Assembly (NCBI RefSeq): GCF_003611735.1
Contig: NZ_RAWG01000002.1
Span: 33,948 to 97,947, forward strand
Length of the DNA stretch: 64,000 bases
Source: Corallococcus sicarius
GTDB taxonomy: Bacteria; Myxococcota; Myxococcia; Myxococcales; Myxococcaceae
Reading direction: 5' to 3'
The notes under the pieces are model-generated. The model was not told the origin of the DNA and made no database searches. It was given only the letters and a program-made list of their open reading frames with translations. Numbering within the stretch: the first letter of the stretch is position 1; each line of letters starts with the position of its first letter. A program made the translations under genes and the position numbers. Shown in pieces: positions 9,145-18,153 of this stretch.

Positions 9145-9659
9145 GGACACGTGCGTGGTGTTGGCTGGGGCTCCTGGGACTGGGGATGAGCGGTTGCGCG
9201 ACGCTCTCCCCGGCGGAGCAGGCTCGGCAGGTCAGCGCGACCAACAAGGAGCGCGCCCGGCTGTTCACGGAAGAGGTCTACAACCAGAAGCGCCTGGAGC
9301 GCATCCCCGAGTACGTCGCGGCCGACTACGTGGACCGCTCGGAGGACGCGCCCCGGGAGCTGCGGGGGCCTGAGGTGGTGCGCACCCAGGCGGAAGCCGG
9401 CTTCGCGCTCTTTCCGGACCTGCGCTTCGAATTGCTCCACATCCTGGCGGAGGACGACTGGGTGATGGTGCGCTGGCGCGCGGTGGGCACCGACGCCAAG
9501 GGCCCCCCGGCCGCGGACGGCAAGCCGCGCCCGGTGACGCTCCAGGGGGACTCGCTGTACCGGCTGCGCGACGGCCGCTTCGTGGAGTCCTGGGACCTCA
9601 CCGACCGGCTCTCCCCGCTGCTCCAGCGCGGGTACAAGGTCGTACCCCCGGACCCGTGA
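9141..9659 (+). CDS. SnoaL/NTF2-like lipoprotein
   Basis: A 172-aa protein whose first 19 residues end in a lipobox (GMSGC), so it should be lipidated and exported. The rest matches the SnoaL-like polyketide cyclase / ester cyclase branch of the NTF2 fold: a helix with EEVYNQKRLERIPEYVAADY, then PDLRFELLHILAEDDWVMVRW and a closing strand. Members without the cyclase active-site set usually bind small hydrophobic ligands. The start overlaps the stop of the acyl-CoA oxidase-like gene by four bases, so the two are probably translationally coupled and may share a lipid-related role (inference). Confidence 0.8.
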   Translation: MRTRAWCWLGLLGLGMSGCATLSPAEQARQVSATNKERARLFTEEVYNQKRLERIPEYVAADYVDRSEDAPRELRGPEVVRTQAEAGFALFPDLRFELLHILAEDDWVMVRWRAVGTDAKGPPAADGKPRPVTLQGDSLYRLRDGRFVESWDLTDRLSPLLQRGYKVVPPDP

Positions 9660-9709
9660 CAGCGTCTTCCCATTGACACTTGCGCACCGGAACCCCCAGG
9701 GTCCCGGGC

Positions 9710-11029
9710 ATGAAGATGAACGCCGGGCCCATGCGGGCCTCAGACAAGGCCCGTCAGAGCGCCTTCCGCACGGCCTTCCCGCCCCACGGCCCCCAGGGCG
9801 CGTCGTGGGGCGGCAGGCTCTTGCGACTCTTCGGTTGGGGCCTGGTGCTGCTCGGCGCCTTCGCGCTCGTCGTCGTCATCGACGGCTGGACCGCGTTCGG
9901 CAAGGGCGCGAGCGGCGCGCGGCGCGAGCGGATGGAGCGCTCGGCCCAGTGGAAGGACGGCGGCTTCGTCAACCCGGAGCCCATCATCAACCACTGGCAG
10001 GAGAGCTTCTCCAGCATGTTCCATGCGAGCCCGGACAGCAGCCCCCAGGCGCCGCTGACCGTGGAGCGCATCGACCCGAAGCGCTTCGCCACGCCCCCGC
10101 CGGGCGGGGTGCGCATCACCTGGTTCGGGCACTCCTCCACGCTGGTGGAGGTGGACGGGCACCGCGTGCTCACGGACCCCGTCTGGGGCGAGCGCACGTC
10201 GCCGCTGGAGTGGCTGGGCCCGAAGCGCTGGTTCCCGGCGCCCATCGAGCTCAGCGAATTGCCGCCCATCGACGCGGTGGTCATCTCCCACGACCACTAC
10301 GACCACCTGGACTTCGCCACCGTCCGCGCGATGAAGGACTGGAACACCACCTTCGTGGTGCCGCTGGGGATAGGCGCGCACCTGGAGTACTGGGGCATTC
10401 CGGCCGAGCGCATCGTGGAGCTGGACTGGTGGGAGCGCACGCGCGTGAAGGGGTTGGACATCGTGTGCACGCCGGCCCGTCACGCGTCGGGCCGCTTCCT
10501 CCAGCAGAACAAGACGCTGTGGTCGGGCTGGGCGCTCGTGGGGCCGGAGCACCGCGTCTACTACTCCGGCGACACCGGCCTGTTCCCCGCCATGGAGGAG
10601 ATTGGCGCGAAGCTGGGGCCCTTCGACGCGACGCTGATTGAATCCGGCCAGTACGGCGCGGGCTGGCCGGACTGGCACCTGGGGCCGGAGCAGGCCGTGC
10701 TCGCCCACCGGCTGGTGCGCGGCCGGCTGATGCTGCCCGTGCACTGGGGGCTGCTCACCCTGGCCACCCACGCCTGGACGGAGCCCATGGAGCGCTCGCT
10801 GGTGGCCGCGAAGCACGACGGGGTGAGCATCGCCGCGCCCCGGCTCGGGCAGGACCTGCTCGTCCAGACGCCGCCCGCCGTGCAGCGCTGGTGGCCGGAA
10901 GTCCCCTGGCAGACCGCGGCGCAGGCCCCCATCGTGGCCAGCCAGATTCCGCCCGCGACCCGCCAGGGACCTCCGGCGCTGCCGCTCCTCGCGGCTCCAG
11001 CCGCCGCGATTCCCCAAGCCGCCCAATGA
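9710..11029 (+). CDS. Membrane-anchored metallo-beta-lactamase-fold hydrolase (NAPE-PLD/UlaG-like)
   Basis: The protein is about 439 aa. One membrane helix (LVLLGAFALVVVI) lies near residues 46-58. The hydrolase domain follows with the zinc-binding SHDHYDHLD motif, a later CTPARHASGR, YYSGDTGL (Asp ligand) and LPVHWGL (final His). The order and the tryptophan-rich substrate loop match the N-acyl-phosphatidylethanolamine phospholipase D-like group of the MBL superfamily. The C-terminal 50 residues are Ala/Pro-rich and probably disordered. The start is uncertain (ATG at 9710 or 9716). Its stop overlaps the start of the next gene (ATGA), and it follows the lipoprotein gene after 50 bases. Confidence 0.85.
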   Translation: MKMNAGPMRASDKARQSAFRTAFPPHGPQGASWGGRLLRLFGWGLVLLGAFALVVVIDGWTAFGKGASGARRERMERSAQWKDGGFVNPEPIINHWQESFSSMFHASPDSSPQAPLTVERIDPKRFATPPPGGVRITWFGHSSTLVEVDGHRVLTDPVWGERTSPLEWLGPKRWFPAPIELSELPPIDAVVISHDHYDHLDFATVRAMKDWNTTFVVPLGIGAHLEYWGIPAERIVELDWWERTRVKGLDIVCTPARHASGRFLQQNKTLWSGWALVGPEHRVYYSGDTGLFPAMEEIGAKLGPFDATLIESGQYGAGWPDWHLGPEQAVLAHRLVRGRLMLPVHWGLLTLATHAWTEPMERSLVAAKHDGVSIAAPRLGQDLLVQTPPAVQRWWPEVPWQTAAQAPIVASQIPPATRQGPPALPLLAAPAAAIPQAAQ

Positions 11030-11475
11030 GTGACGCGCGGAGGGCCGCGCTGCGCAAGGCCTTCCAGGCGACAGGCTATGTCGTGGCCCCGCATCCGCTC
11101 GTCGGGGGCGTGAAGCACGTGCTGCGCGTGGACGCCGTGCACCCGGCGCTGGACGCCGCGCTCACCGCGCACGGGCACGCCACCTGGGCCTTCCTCACCG
11201 CGTGGAACCCCCACGCGCGGTCGCGCTCCCCCCGGACCAACGCGGGGCTCCAGCGCACCCTGCGAGGCCTGCTCGAAGCCCGGGGCCAGCCCTTCGTGCC
11301 CGCGGTGGGCGTGGCGGAGGACCGGAGCTGGTTCGAGGAGAGCCTCTTCGTCCCCGGCCTGTCGCGCGACGAGGCGTGGCGCCTGGGCCGGCTGTTCCAG
11401 CAGGAGGCGGTGCTCTGGAGCCGCGTGGGTGGGGCCGCGGAACTCCTCGGGTGTCAGGATCCTCCCAGCCCTTGA
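11026..11475 (+). CDS. DUF3293 domain protein
   Basis: A 149-aa protein beginning MSDARRAALRKAF, overlapping the preceding stop codon by four bases. It carries the hallmark ATWAFLTAWNPHARSRS segment of DUF3293 and the expected EDRSWFEESLFVPGLS block. The family is widespread in proteobacteria, has no known function and is usually about this length. It has no signal peptide or membrane segment and is likely cytosolic. Confidence 0.8.
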   Translation: MSDARRAALRKAFQATGYVVAPHPLVGGVKHVLRVDAVHPALDAALTAHGHATWAFLTAWNPHARSRSPRTNAGLQRTLRGLLEARGQPFVPAVGVAEDRSWFEESLFVPGLSRDEAWRLGRLFQQEAVLWSRVGGAAELLGCQDPPSP

Positions 11476-11487
11476 AGCACGGGCTTT

Positions 11488-11518
11488 TGTCGTCCGCTTC
11501 ACACAGTGCGGGACGACA
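11488..11518 (+). terminator. Stem-loop after the DUF3293 gene
   Basis: An inverted repeat of ten base pairs with one bulged G (tgtcgtccgc / gcgggacgaca) and a ten-base loop lies 12 bases after the DUF3293 stop and about 116 bases before the nucleotidase gene. There is no T-run on its 3' side, so it is at best an atypical terminator or RNA-end-stabilising hairpin. Confidence 0.35.
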
Positions 11519-11634
11519 CCCATTCGGGACAGAGCACTCACTGCGGCGCCACGGGGCGGTGCCATGGTGCGCGCCTTTTCCAGGGGAGTCGTGTCCTGCG
11601 CGCCTCCCCATGACTGACACCAGGAGCCGCCTCG

Positions 11635-13542
11635 ATGCAGCCTTCCGTCCCCTCCGCGCAGAACGCCGCGCGTCCCAGTGTCTTCCTCCTCGCCGGTGCC
11701 TTCGTCACGGGCCTGCTGCTCTTCATGCACGGCGGCTGCGGCAATCAGGAGTGCGTGAACGCCTTCGACTGCGAGGAGTCAAACCCCGCACCGGAAGGCC
11801 AGGGCTGGACCTGCGTCGAACACGTCTGCCAGGCCGTCACCTTCCCGCCGCCTCCGCCCCCGCCCGACGCGGGCACCGGCACCGACGCAGGCACCGATGA
11901 CGCCGGCACCGGCGCGACGGTGTCCGTGAAGATCCTCGCGTTCAACGACTTCCACGGGCAGTTGGAGCCCGCGGGCGGCAGCGGCGGACAGATCATCCAG
12001 GCCACGCTGCCGGACGGCGGGGCGGACCGGGTGAACGCGGGCGGCGCGGTGTACTTCGCGAAGTACGTCGCGGACCTGCGCGCGAAGAACCCGAACACGG
12101 TGGTGGTGTCCGCCGGAGACCTCATCGGCGCCACGCCGCTCTTGTCCGCGCTCTTCCACGACGAGCCCACCATCGAGGCGATGAACCAGATGGGGCTGGA
12201 CCTGAGCGCGGTGGGCAACCACGAGTTCGACGAGGGCGGCTCGGAGATCCTCCGCATGCAGGCCGGCGGCTGCCACCCGGTGAACGGCTGCCAGGACGGC
12301 ACCGGCTTCTCCGGCGCGAAGTTCAAGTTCCTCGCGGCCAACGTGGCCACCGGCCCGGACCGCACCCTCTTCCCGCGCTACGACGTGCGCACCTTCGAGG
12401 GCGTGAAGCTGGCCTTCGTCGGCATGACGCTGGAAGGCACGTCCCGGCTCGTCACGCCCACGGGCGTGGCGGGGCTGCAGTTCAAGGACGAGGTGGAGAC
12501 CGTCAACGCGCTGGTGCCGGAGCTGAAGGCGCAGGGCGTGAGCTCCATCGTCGTCGTGGTGCACGAGGGCGGGACGCCCGCGCTCGATTCGCTCTACAAC
12601 GAGTGCAAGGGCATCTCCGGCCCCATCCTGGACATCGCCCAGAACCTGGACCCCGCGGTGGCGGTCATCGTCAGCGGCCACACCCACCAGGCCTACAACT
12701 GCACGCTGAGCGGCAAGCTCGTCACCAGCGCCGCGTCGGTGGGCCGGCTGCTCACGGACATCGACCTGACGCTCGACGCGAAGACGGGGCAGGTGACGAA
12801 GGCCCAGGCCCAGAACGTCATCGTCACCCGCACGGTGACGCCGGACTCCACCATCACGGAGCTCATCTCCCGCTACAAGGGACTGACGGCGCCGCTGGAA
12901 GGCCGCGTCATCGGCTGGATCGCGGAGACGCTCATCCGCGGCAACATGCAGCGGGACCCCTCCGGCCAGTCCACCATGGGCTTCGTCATCGCGGACGCCC
13001 AGCTGGAGGCCACGAAGCCCGCGGGCCTGGGTGGCGCCCAGATTGCGTTCATGAACCCGGGCGGCGTGCGCACGGACCTCGTGCGCGACCCGGCCGACCC
13101 CAACGACGTCGGCGCCGTCACCTACGGCGAGGCCTTCACCGTGCAGCCCTTCGGCAACACGCTGGTCACCATGACCCTGACGGGCGCGCAGATTGAGCGC
13201 CTGCTGGAGCAGCAGTTCCGCCTGGGCGACCTCACCCGCATCCTCCACCCGTCCGCGGGCTTCCAGTACGCGTTCAGCGCGGGGGCGCCCATCGGCTCCA
13301 AGGTGGACCCCGCCAGCATCCAGCTGAACGGCACCACGGTGGATCCCGCCGCCAGCTACCGCGTCACGGTGAACAGCTTCCTCGCCCCGGGCGGAGACAA
13401 CTTCTCCGTCCTCGCGGAGGGAACGAACCTCGTGGGCGGCGGCGTGGACTCGGATGCGCTGGAGGCCTATCTGACCGCGAAGAGCACCCAGGCGAATCCG
13501 CTGCCCGCCCCGGCGCTCGACCGCGTCACCCGGCTGCCGTAG
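11635..13542 (+). CDS. UshA/CpdB-type 5'-nucleotidase lipoprotein
   Basis: This 635-aa protein has a lipobox MHGGC, with lipidated Cys at about 35. A Cys-containing Pro/Asp/Thr-rich linker follows. A calcineurin-like metallophosphoesterase domain comes next: FNDFHGQ (D105, H107), SAGDLIGATP, VGNHEFDEG (N195, H196), VVVHEGG and VSGHTHQ (H349, H351). The C-terminal substrate-binding 5_nucleotid_C domain has FMNPGGVRTDL and TYGEAFTVQPFGN. The family hydrolyses extracellular nucleotides to nucleoside and phosphate using two metal ions. Lipidation places it on the cell surface or outer membrane. GGAG lies nine bases before the ATG. There is one cysteine pair near residues 39 and 46 that could form a disulphide. 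Confidence 0.88.
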   Translation: MQPSVPSAQNAARPSVFLLAGAFVTGLLLFMHGGCGNQECVNAFDCEESNPAPEGQGWTCVEHVCQAVTFPPPPPPPDAGTGTDAGTDDAGTGATVSVKILAFNDFHGQLEPAGGSGGQIIQATLPDGGADRVNAGGAVYFAKYVADLRAKNPNTVVVSAGDLIGATPLLSALFHDEPTIEAMNQMGLDLSAVGNHEFDEGGSEILRMQAGGCHPVNGCQDGTGFSGAKFKFLAANVATGPDRTLFPRYDVRTFEGVKLAFVGMTLEGTSRLVTPTGVAGLQFKDEVETVNALVPELKAQGVSSIVVVVHEGGTPALDSLYNECKGISGPILDIAQNLDPAVAVIVSGHTHQAYNCTLSGKLVTSAASVGRLLTDIDLTLDAKTGQVTKAQAQNVIVTRTVTPDSTITELISRYKGLTAPLEGRVIGWIAETLIRGNMQRDPSGQSTMGFVIADAQLEATKPAGLGGAQIAFMNPGGVRTDLVRDPADPNDVGAVTYGEAFTVQPFGNTLVTMTLTGAQIERLLEQQFRLGDLTRILHPSAGFQYAFSAGAPIGSKVDPASIQLNGTTVDPAASYRVTVNSFLAPGGDNFSVLAEGTNLVGGGVDSDALEAYLTAKSTQANPLPAPALDRVTRLP

Positions 13543-13546
13543 CCGG
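13530..13546. terminator. Hairpin across the nucleotidase stop codon
   Basis: A perfect six-base-pair inverted repeat (ccggct / agccgg) with a five-base loop spans the TAG stop of the nucleotidase gene and lies 11 bases from the 3' end of the convergent lipoprotein gene. There is no T-run. It could serve as a weak terminator in both directions. Confidence 0.3.
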
Positions 13547-13557
13547 AAACCCGACGC

Positions 13558-13965
13558 TCAGCGAAACCCCGAGCCCCCGGTGGCGGGGCTCGCCTCGCTG
13601 GGCTGGAAGATGCTGGAGGTGGGGGGCATCTCGGGGGTGATGTCCAGGCGCCGGGAGCCCGTCACCCGCTGCGCCAGCTCGTCGAAGTCCAGCTCCAGCA
13701 GCTTGCCGGAGCCCTCTTCCGGAAGCGCGAAGCGGATCCGCCAGTAGTTGGGGCGGATCCGCACCGCCTCACCGCTCTGGGCCAGTACGAGGCTGTTCTG
13801 CCGGGCGTACTCCTCACCGGCCTGCACGACGTCGCGGTTGCCCAGCTCCGCCTGCACCGACTGCGCGGAGGGCGGGGCGGGAGTCCGCCCGCTGGGGCCG
13901 GTGGCACAACCAGCACCCGCCAGCAGGGCAGGCAGGAGAGCGGCAAGGAAGGAACGGGGGGCCAT
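13558..13965 (-). CDS. Small lipoprotein of unknown function
   Basis: This encodes 135 aa from ATG 13965. The N-terminus (MAPRSFLAALLPALLAGAGC) is a type II signal peptide with a good lipobox. The mature protein is Pro/Ser/Thr-rich at first, then has a compact domain with NYWRIRFALPEEGSGKLLELDFDE and a Pro-rich tail. I recognise no family. The earlier in-frame start at 14019 would add residues before the signal peptide and is rejected. It stands between the nucleotidase gene (convergent) and clpP (same strand, 136 bases upstream). Confidence 0.65.
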   Translation of the reverse strand: MAPRSFLAALLPALLAGAGCATGPSGRTPAPPSAQSVQAELGNRDVVQAGEEYARQNSLVLAQSGEAVRIRPNYWRIRFALPEEGSGKLLELDFDELAQRVTGSRRLDITPEMPPTSSIFQPSEASPATGGSGFR

Positions 13966-14101
13966 ACCCGAACACTGGCCACGCCCGGGGCAGGTCACAC
14001 TGGAGGGCTGCTTGCGCAACCCTCTGGCATCGCATGCCCGGCCGGAGGACGGCGAAGGGGCTGGAGTCCAGACACCTCCAGGCCTCCTGGGGAATCAACC
14101 G

Positions 14102-14701
<600 letters not shown>

Positions 14702-14821
14702 GGCCCCCGTACCCTAATCGTCCCTGCCTCCGCGCGCTGCCTCCTTCTTGCCTGAGCGTGCGCTGGCCCACGGTTGGGCGGGATGTGGGAGTTCCCCCAC
14801 CCCACCCGCCGGCCGGGCGGC

Positions 14822-16219
14822 CTACAGGTTGCCGGTCATCTTCTCCGGGCGGACCCACTGGTCGAACTGCTCGGCTGTGACGAGCCCCAGCTCCACGGCC
14901 ACCTCCTTGAGCGTCTTGCCCTGCTTGTGCGCCGTCTTGGCGATCTTCGCCGCGTTGTCGTAGCCGATGTGCGGGTTGAGCGCCGTCACCAGCATCAGGC
15001 TGCGCTGGAGGTTCTCCTGGAGGCGGGGGAGGTTCGGCTCGATGCCCACCGCGCAGTGGAGGCGGAAGCTGCGCATGCCGTCCGCGAGCAGCCGGCAGCT
15101 CTGCAGGAAGTTCTGGATGATGAGCGGCTTGAAGACGTTGAGCTCGAAGTTGCCGGACGCGCCGCCCAGGCAGATGGCCACGTCGTTGCCCATCACCTGC
15201 GCGCACAGCATGGTGAGCGCCTCGCTCTGCGTGGGGTTCACCTTGCCCGGCATGATGGAGCTGCCCGGCTCGTTCTCCGGGATGTTGATTTCACCAATGC
15301 CAGACCGGGGCCCGGACGACAGCCAGCGGATGTCATTGGCCACCTTGAACAGCACCGCGGACAGCCCCTTGAGCGCGCCGTGCGCCTGCACCAGCGCGTC
15401 GTTGGCGGCCAGCGCCTCGAACTTGTTGGGCGCGGTGACGAAGCCATGCCCGGTGAGCCTTGAAATCTCCGCCGCCACGCGCTCGGCGTAGCCCGGGGGT
15501 GCGTTGAGGCCGGTGCCCACGGCGGTGCCGCCCAGCGCCAGCTCCAGCAGGTGCGGTAGCGCGGCCTCCAGGTGGGCCTTCGCGCGGTCCAACTGCGCCA
15601 CGTAGCCGCTGAACTCCTGGCCCAGCGTGAGCGGCGTCGCGTCCTGCAGGTGCGTGCGGCCAATCTTCACGATGGACTGGAACGCCTGGGACTTCTGGGC
15701 CAGCACGTCGCGCAGGGCCTGGAGCTCCGGCAGCACGTGCTTCACCACGGCCTCCACGCCGGCCACGCTCATCGCGGTGGGGAACACGTCGTTGGAGCTC
15801 TGCCCCTTGTTGACGTCGTCGTTGGGGTGGACCTTGCGCGCCTCACCGCGCTCGCCGCCCAGCAGCTCCGAGGCGCGGTTGGCCAGGACCTCGTTGCAGT
15901 TCATGTTCGTCTGGGTGCCGCTGCCCGTCTGCCACACCAGCAGGGGGAACTCCTCGTCGTGCTGGCCGGCGAGCACCTCGTCCGCGGCCCTCACGATGGC
16001 CTGCGCCTTCTCCTTCGCCAGCGAGCCGTTCTCCTGGTTCACCCGCGCGGCGGCCTTCTTCACGAGCACCAGCGCGTGCACGAGCGCCAGGGGCATGCGC
16101 TCGCTGGAGATGGCGAAGTTCTGGCGGCTGCGCTGCGTCTGCGCGCCCCAGAGCCGGTCGGCGGGGACTTCGATGGGACCAAAGGTGTCCTTCTCGATGC
16201 GAACGTTCTTCGTGCTCAC
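14822..16219 (-). CDS. fumC: Fumarate hydratase class II
   Basis: A 465-aa protein of the fumarase/aspartase superfamily that interconverts fumarate and malate in the TCA cycle. It has the diagnostic [13 protein letters not shown] loop at about residues 318-330, the [14 protein letters not shown] substrate segment and the [14 protein letters not shown] segment. Length matches E. coli FumC (467). The GTG at 16219 is favoured over the 41-codon longer frame because GGGGAGG lies eight bases upstream and the protein then begins like its homologues. It is transcribed divergently from the MOSC-like gene. Confidence 0.95.
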   Translation of the reverse strand: MSTKNVRIEKDTFGPIEVPADRLWGAQTQRSRQNFAISSERMPLALVHALVLVKKAAARVNQENGSLAKEKAQAIVRAADEVLAGQHDEEFPLLVWQTGSGTQTNMNCNEVLANRASELLGGERGEARKVHPNDDVNKGQSSNDVFPTAMSVAGVEAVVKHVLPELQALRDVLAQKSQAFQSIVKIGRTHLQDATPLTLGQEFSGYVAQLDRAKAHLEAALPHLLELALGGTAVGTGLNAPPGYAERVAAEISRLTGHGFVTAPNKFEALAANDALVQAHGALKGLSAVLFKVANDIRWLSSGPRSGIGEINIPENEPGSSIMPGKVNPTQSEALTMLCAQVMGNDVAICLGGASGNFELNVFKPLIIQNFLQSCRLLADGMRSFRLHCAVGIEPNLPRLQENLQRSLMLVTALNPHIGYDNAAKIAKTAHKQGKTLKEVAVELGLVTAEQFDQWVRPEKMTGNL

Positions 16220-16400
16220 GGTGACGGCCTCCCCAGGCGGGAACGATGTCCAGGCGCTGGCGCTTAACACCCCCGCCCCTGCCCGGCAGGCCCCGGCGTG
16301 GGACGGATGCCACTTCTCCAACGCTCGGCAGCGGGGAGGCATGCCCGCGCAGCCCCGTCCGCCCCTCTCGCGGCGGACACGCCCGCGTTAGTGTCGCGCC

Positions 16401-16745
16401 GTGAGCACTCCTCCCCCCACCGGCACCATCCGCGCGCTCCTGCTCGCCCAGGAGCGCGGCACGCCCATGCGCCGCGTCCCCGAGGCCCGCGCGGTGGAGC
16501 AGCACGGCTTCGAGGGGGACCGTCACCAGCGACGCGCCGTGGGGCACAAGCGCCAGGTGCTGCTCGTGGACGAAGCGCAGCGGGCCGCCTTGGACGTGCC
16601 CCTGGGAGCGCTCAAGGAGAGCTGGGGACGCAGGGGCCAGCTTGCCCGCGTGCTGAAGGCAGGCACCGTGCGCGAAGGCGACCCCGTGCGCCTCTTGGAC
16701 GTGAACCCGGACGCGCCCCGCGTCATCCGGCCGAAGCTGCCCTGA
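16401..16745 (+). CDS. Shortened MOSC-domain-like protein
   Basis: A 114-aa protein from GTG 16401. The N-terminal half (RALLLAQERGTPMRRVPEARAVEQ, then GFEGDRH) and the tail (ARVLKAGTVREGDPVRLLD) match the beginning and end of MOSC domains, which bind sulphur-carrying molybdenum-cofactor derivatives. The middle is missing. After PLGALKE the sequence goes almost straight to GRRGQLARV, and the conserved Cys-containing block normally between them is absent; there is no cysteine in the protein at all. It is therefore either a decayed gene or a compact derivative without the cofactor-sulphur chemistry. Confidence 0.6.
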   Translation: MSTPPPTGTIRALLLAQERGTPMRRVPEARAVEQHGFEGDRHQRRAVGHKRQVLLVDEAQRAALDVPLGALKESWGRRGQLARVLKAGTVREGDPVRLLDVNPDAPRVIRPKLP

Positions 16746-16759
16746 GCCGTCACCGGCTC
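16744..16759. terminator. Hairpin at a convergent gene junction
   Basis: A perfect six-base-pair stem (gagccg / cggctc) with a four-base loop begins in the stop codon of the MOSC-like gene and covers the stop codon of the convergent Uma2 gene. It is suited to act on transcripts from both sides, but there is no T-run. Confidence 0.35.
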
Positions 16760-17328
16760 CAGAGCTTGCCCAGGCTCAGCGGCACCGCGTCGAAGGGCGC
16801 GGCGTGCACCGTGCCGCTGCCCAGGTGCGCGGCCGACAGCTGCCACTGGCCCTCTCGCAGGTGGTGGATCTCCAGCCCTTCCGCCAGCGGATCAATGAAC
16901 CACAACCACTCCACGCCCTCGCGCGCGTAGACGCGCATCTTCGGTCCCCGGTCCCAGCGATACGTGGAAGGTGACAGCACCTCGCAGACCCAGTCGGGCG
17001 CCAGGGAGAAGGAGGGGACGTCAGGCAGCTGGGGCATCCGTTCGCGTCGCCACGCCGTGACGTCCGGAACCAGGGCATCACCTGAAGGCAGGAAGCGCAG
17101 CTCCGGCGCATCGAGGATGAGCCAACCGCCAGGTCCATCCTGTCCCCGATCGAAAGGGCCATCCAGCCAGGCCCCCAGGCGCGAGGCCGCCCGCGTGTGG
17201 CGGGACGCAGGCCTCGGGCTGACGACCAGCTCCCCCTCGATGATCTCCCCCACCTTCGTCGGCGGCACGTCCTCCAGGTCGGCATACGTCGCCGGCCTCC
17301 CCTTCCCACTCCCGTTTCCGTCGCCCAT
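16750..17328 (-). CDS. Uma2-family PD-(D/E)XK nuclease-like protein (DUF820)
   Basis: A 192-aa protein from ATG 17328. It shows the Uma2/DUF820 pattern: TYADLEDVPP...GEIIEGELVVSPRP at the start, a core Asp in LVPDVTAWRRERMP, then PDWVCEVLSPST with the catalytic Glu, and MRVYAREGVEWLWFIDP. The family adopts a PD-(D/E)XK restriction-endonuclease fold, is greatly expanded in cyanobacteria and myxobacteria, and has no settled function. Upstream in-frame codons to 17535 precede the conserved domain and are probably not translated. Confidence 0.82.
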   Translation of the reverse strand: MGDGNGSGKGRPATYADLEDVPPTKVGEIIEGELVVSPRPASRHTRAASRLGAWLDGPFDRGQDGPGGWLILDAPELRFLPSGDALVPDVTAWRRERMPQLPDVPSFSLAPDWVCEVLSPSTYRWDRGPKMRVYAREGVEWLWFIDPLAEGLEIHHLREGQWQLSAAHLGSGTVHAAPFDAVPLSLGKLWSR

Positions 17329-17575
17329 GCGCGCAAGGATGCCCCCTACCCCTGACATCCTCAAGACACCGGCCGACCCGACGCACGGTGCCAGGAAGAC
17401 AGGCCCGTGAAAACTCGTCAGCCTCGACGCACCTCCAGCAGCCCTGACCTCCTGCAAACGAAGCCAAACGCGACTACTTTGACTAATACAAATCACGCCT
17501 GCTTGCGTGACGGCGCGAGCAGAACCGTGACACACTTTTTCCAGTCAGTTTCACTGTCTCGGGGGGGAGCGTTGC

Positions 17576-18127
17576 ATGGGCATTTCCTGGATGGGTTTGG
17601 CGCTGGCGGTCGGAGGACAGCTCCCTCCGGATGGCGCCGCGCAGCTCCAGAAGGTGGACCGGGTGATGCCAGCGCTGCGTCGGCTGGCCGCCGACCCCGA
17701 GGTGCTGCAAGCCATCCGGGCCCAGAACGCGCGCCGCGTCCCGCTCGCCACCGTCCAGCGGCTCGACGAGGAGTGGAGGGCCACCCCGGCGCTCACGCCC
17801 TTCAAGCAGGCCGTGCTGGACGCCCCGTGCAGGGGTGCGCTCCAGCGCCTCCAGCAGCGGCTGGGCCCGGCGATGGCGGAGGCCTTCACCATGGACGGCC
17901 AGGGCGCGCTGGTCTGCGCCAGCCGGCGCACGTCGGACTACTGGCAGGGGGACGAGGACAAGTGGCGCCTCACCCATGCCCGGGGCCGGGGTGGGCCGGA
18001 GCTGCGTGAAGCCCCCTTCTTCGACGAGTCCAGCCAGGCCTACGTCATCCAGGTCTCCCTCCCCGTCCGCGACGGCGCCCAGGTCATCGGCGCGCTCACC
18101 GTGGGCCTCTCCCTGCTGGACCTCTGA
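17576..18127 (+). CDS. Exported PDC/Cache-like sensor protein
   Basis: A 183-aa protein whose N-terminus (MGISWMGLALAVGGQ) looks like a weak signal peptide. The remainder has a single PAS-like extracellular sensor (PDC) pattern: AFTMDGQGALVCASRRTSDYW, then KWRLTHARGRGG, and finally DESSQAYVIQVSLPVRDG followed by IGALTVGLSL, the typical closing strands of such a domain. It has no output domain. It ends two bases before the open frame of the next gene, a chemoreceptor, so the two are surely cotranscribed. A likely role is a free periplasmic ligand-binding partner of that receptor (inference). Confidence 0.65.
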   Translation: MGISWMGLALAVGGQLPPDGAAQLQKVDRVMPALRRLAADPEVLQAIRAQNARRVPLATVQRLDEEWRATPALTPFKQAVLDAPCRGALQRLQQRLGPAMAEAFTMDGQGALVCASRRTSDYWQGDEDKWRLTHARGRGGPELREAPFFDESSQAYVIQVSLPVRDGAQVIGALTVGLSLLDL

Positions 18128-18153
18128 CGTTGCTCGTCCCCCGGATTTCCCCC

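Noticed and set aside
17461..17510. TTGACT promoter upstream of the sensor/chemoreceptor pair
   Set aside because: No acceptable -10 element at the right distance.
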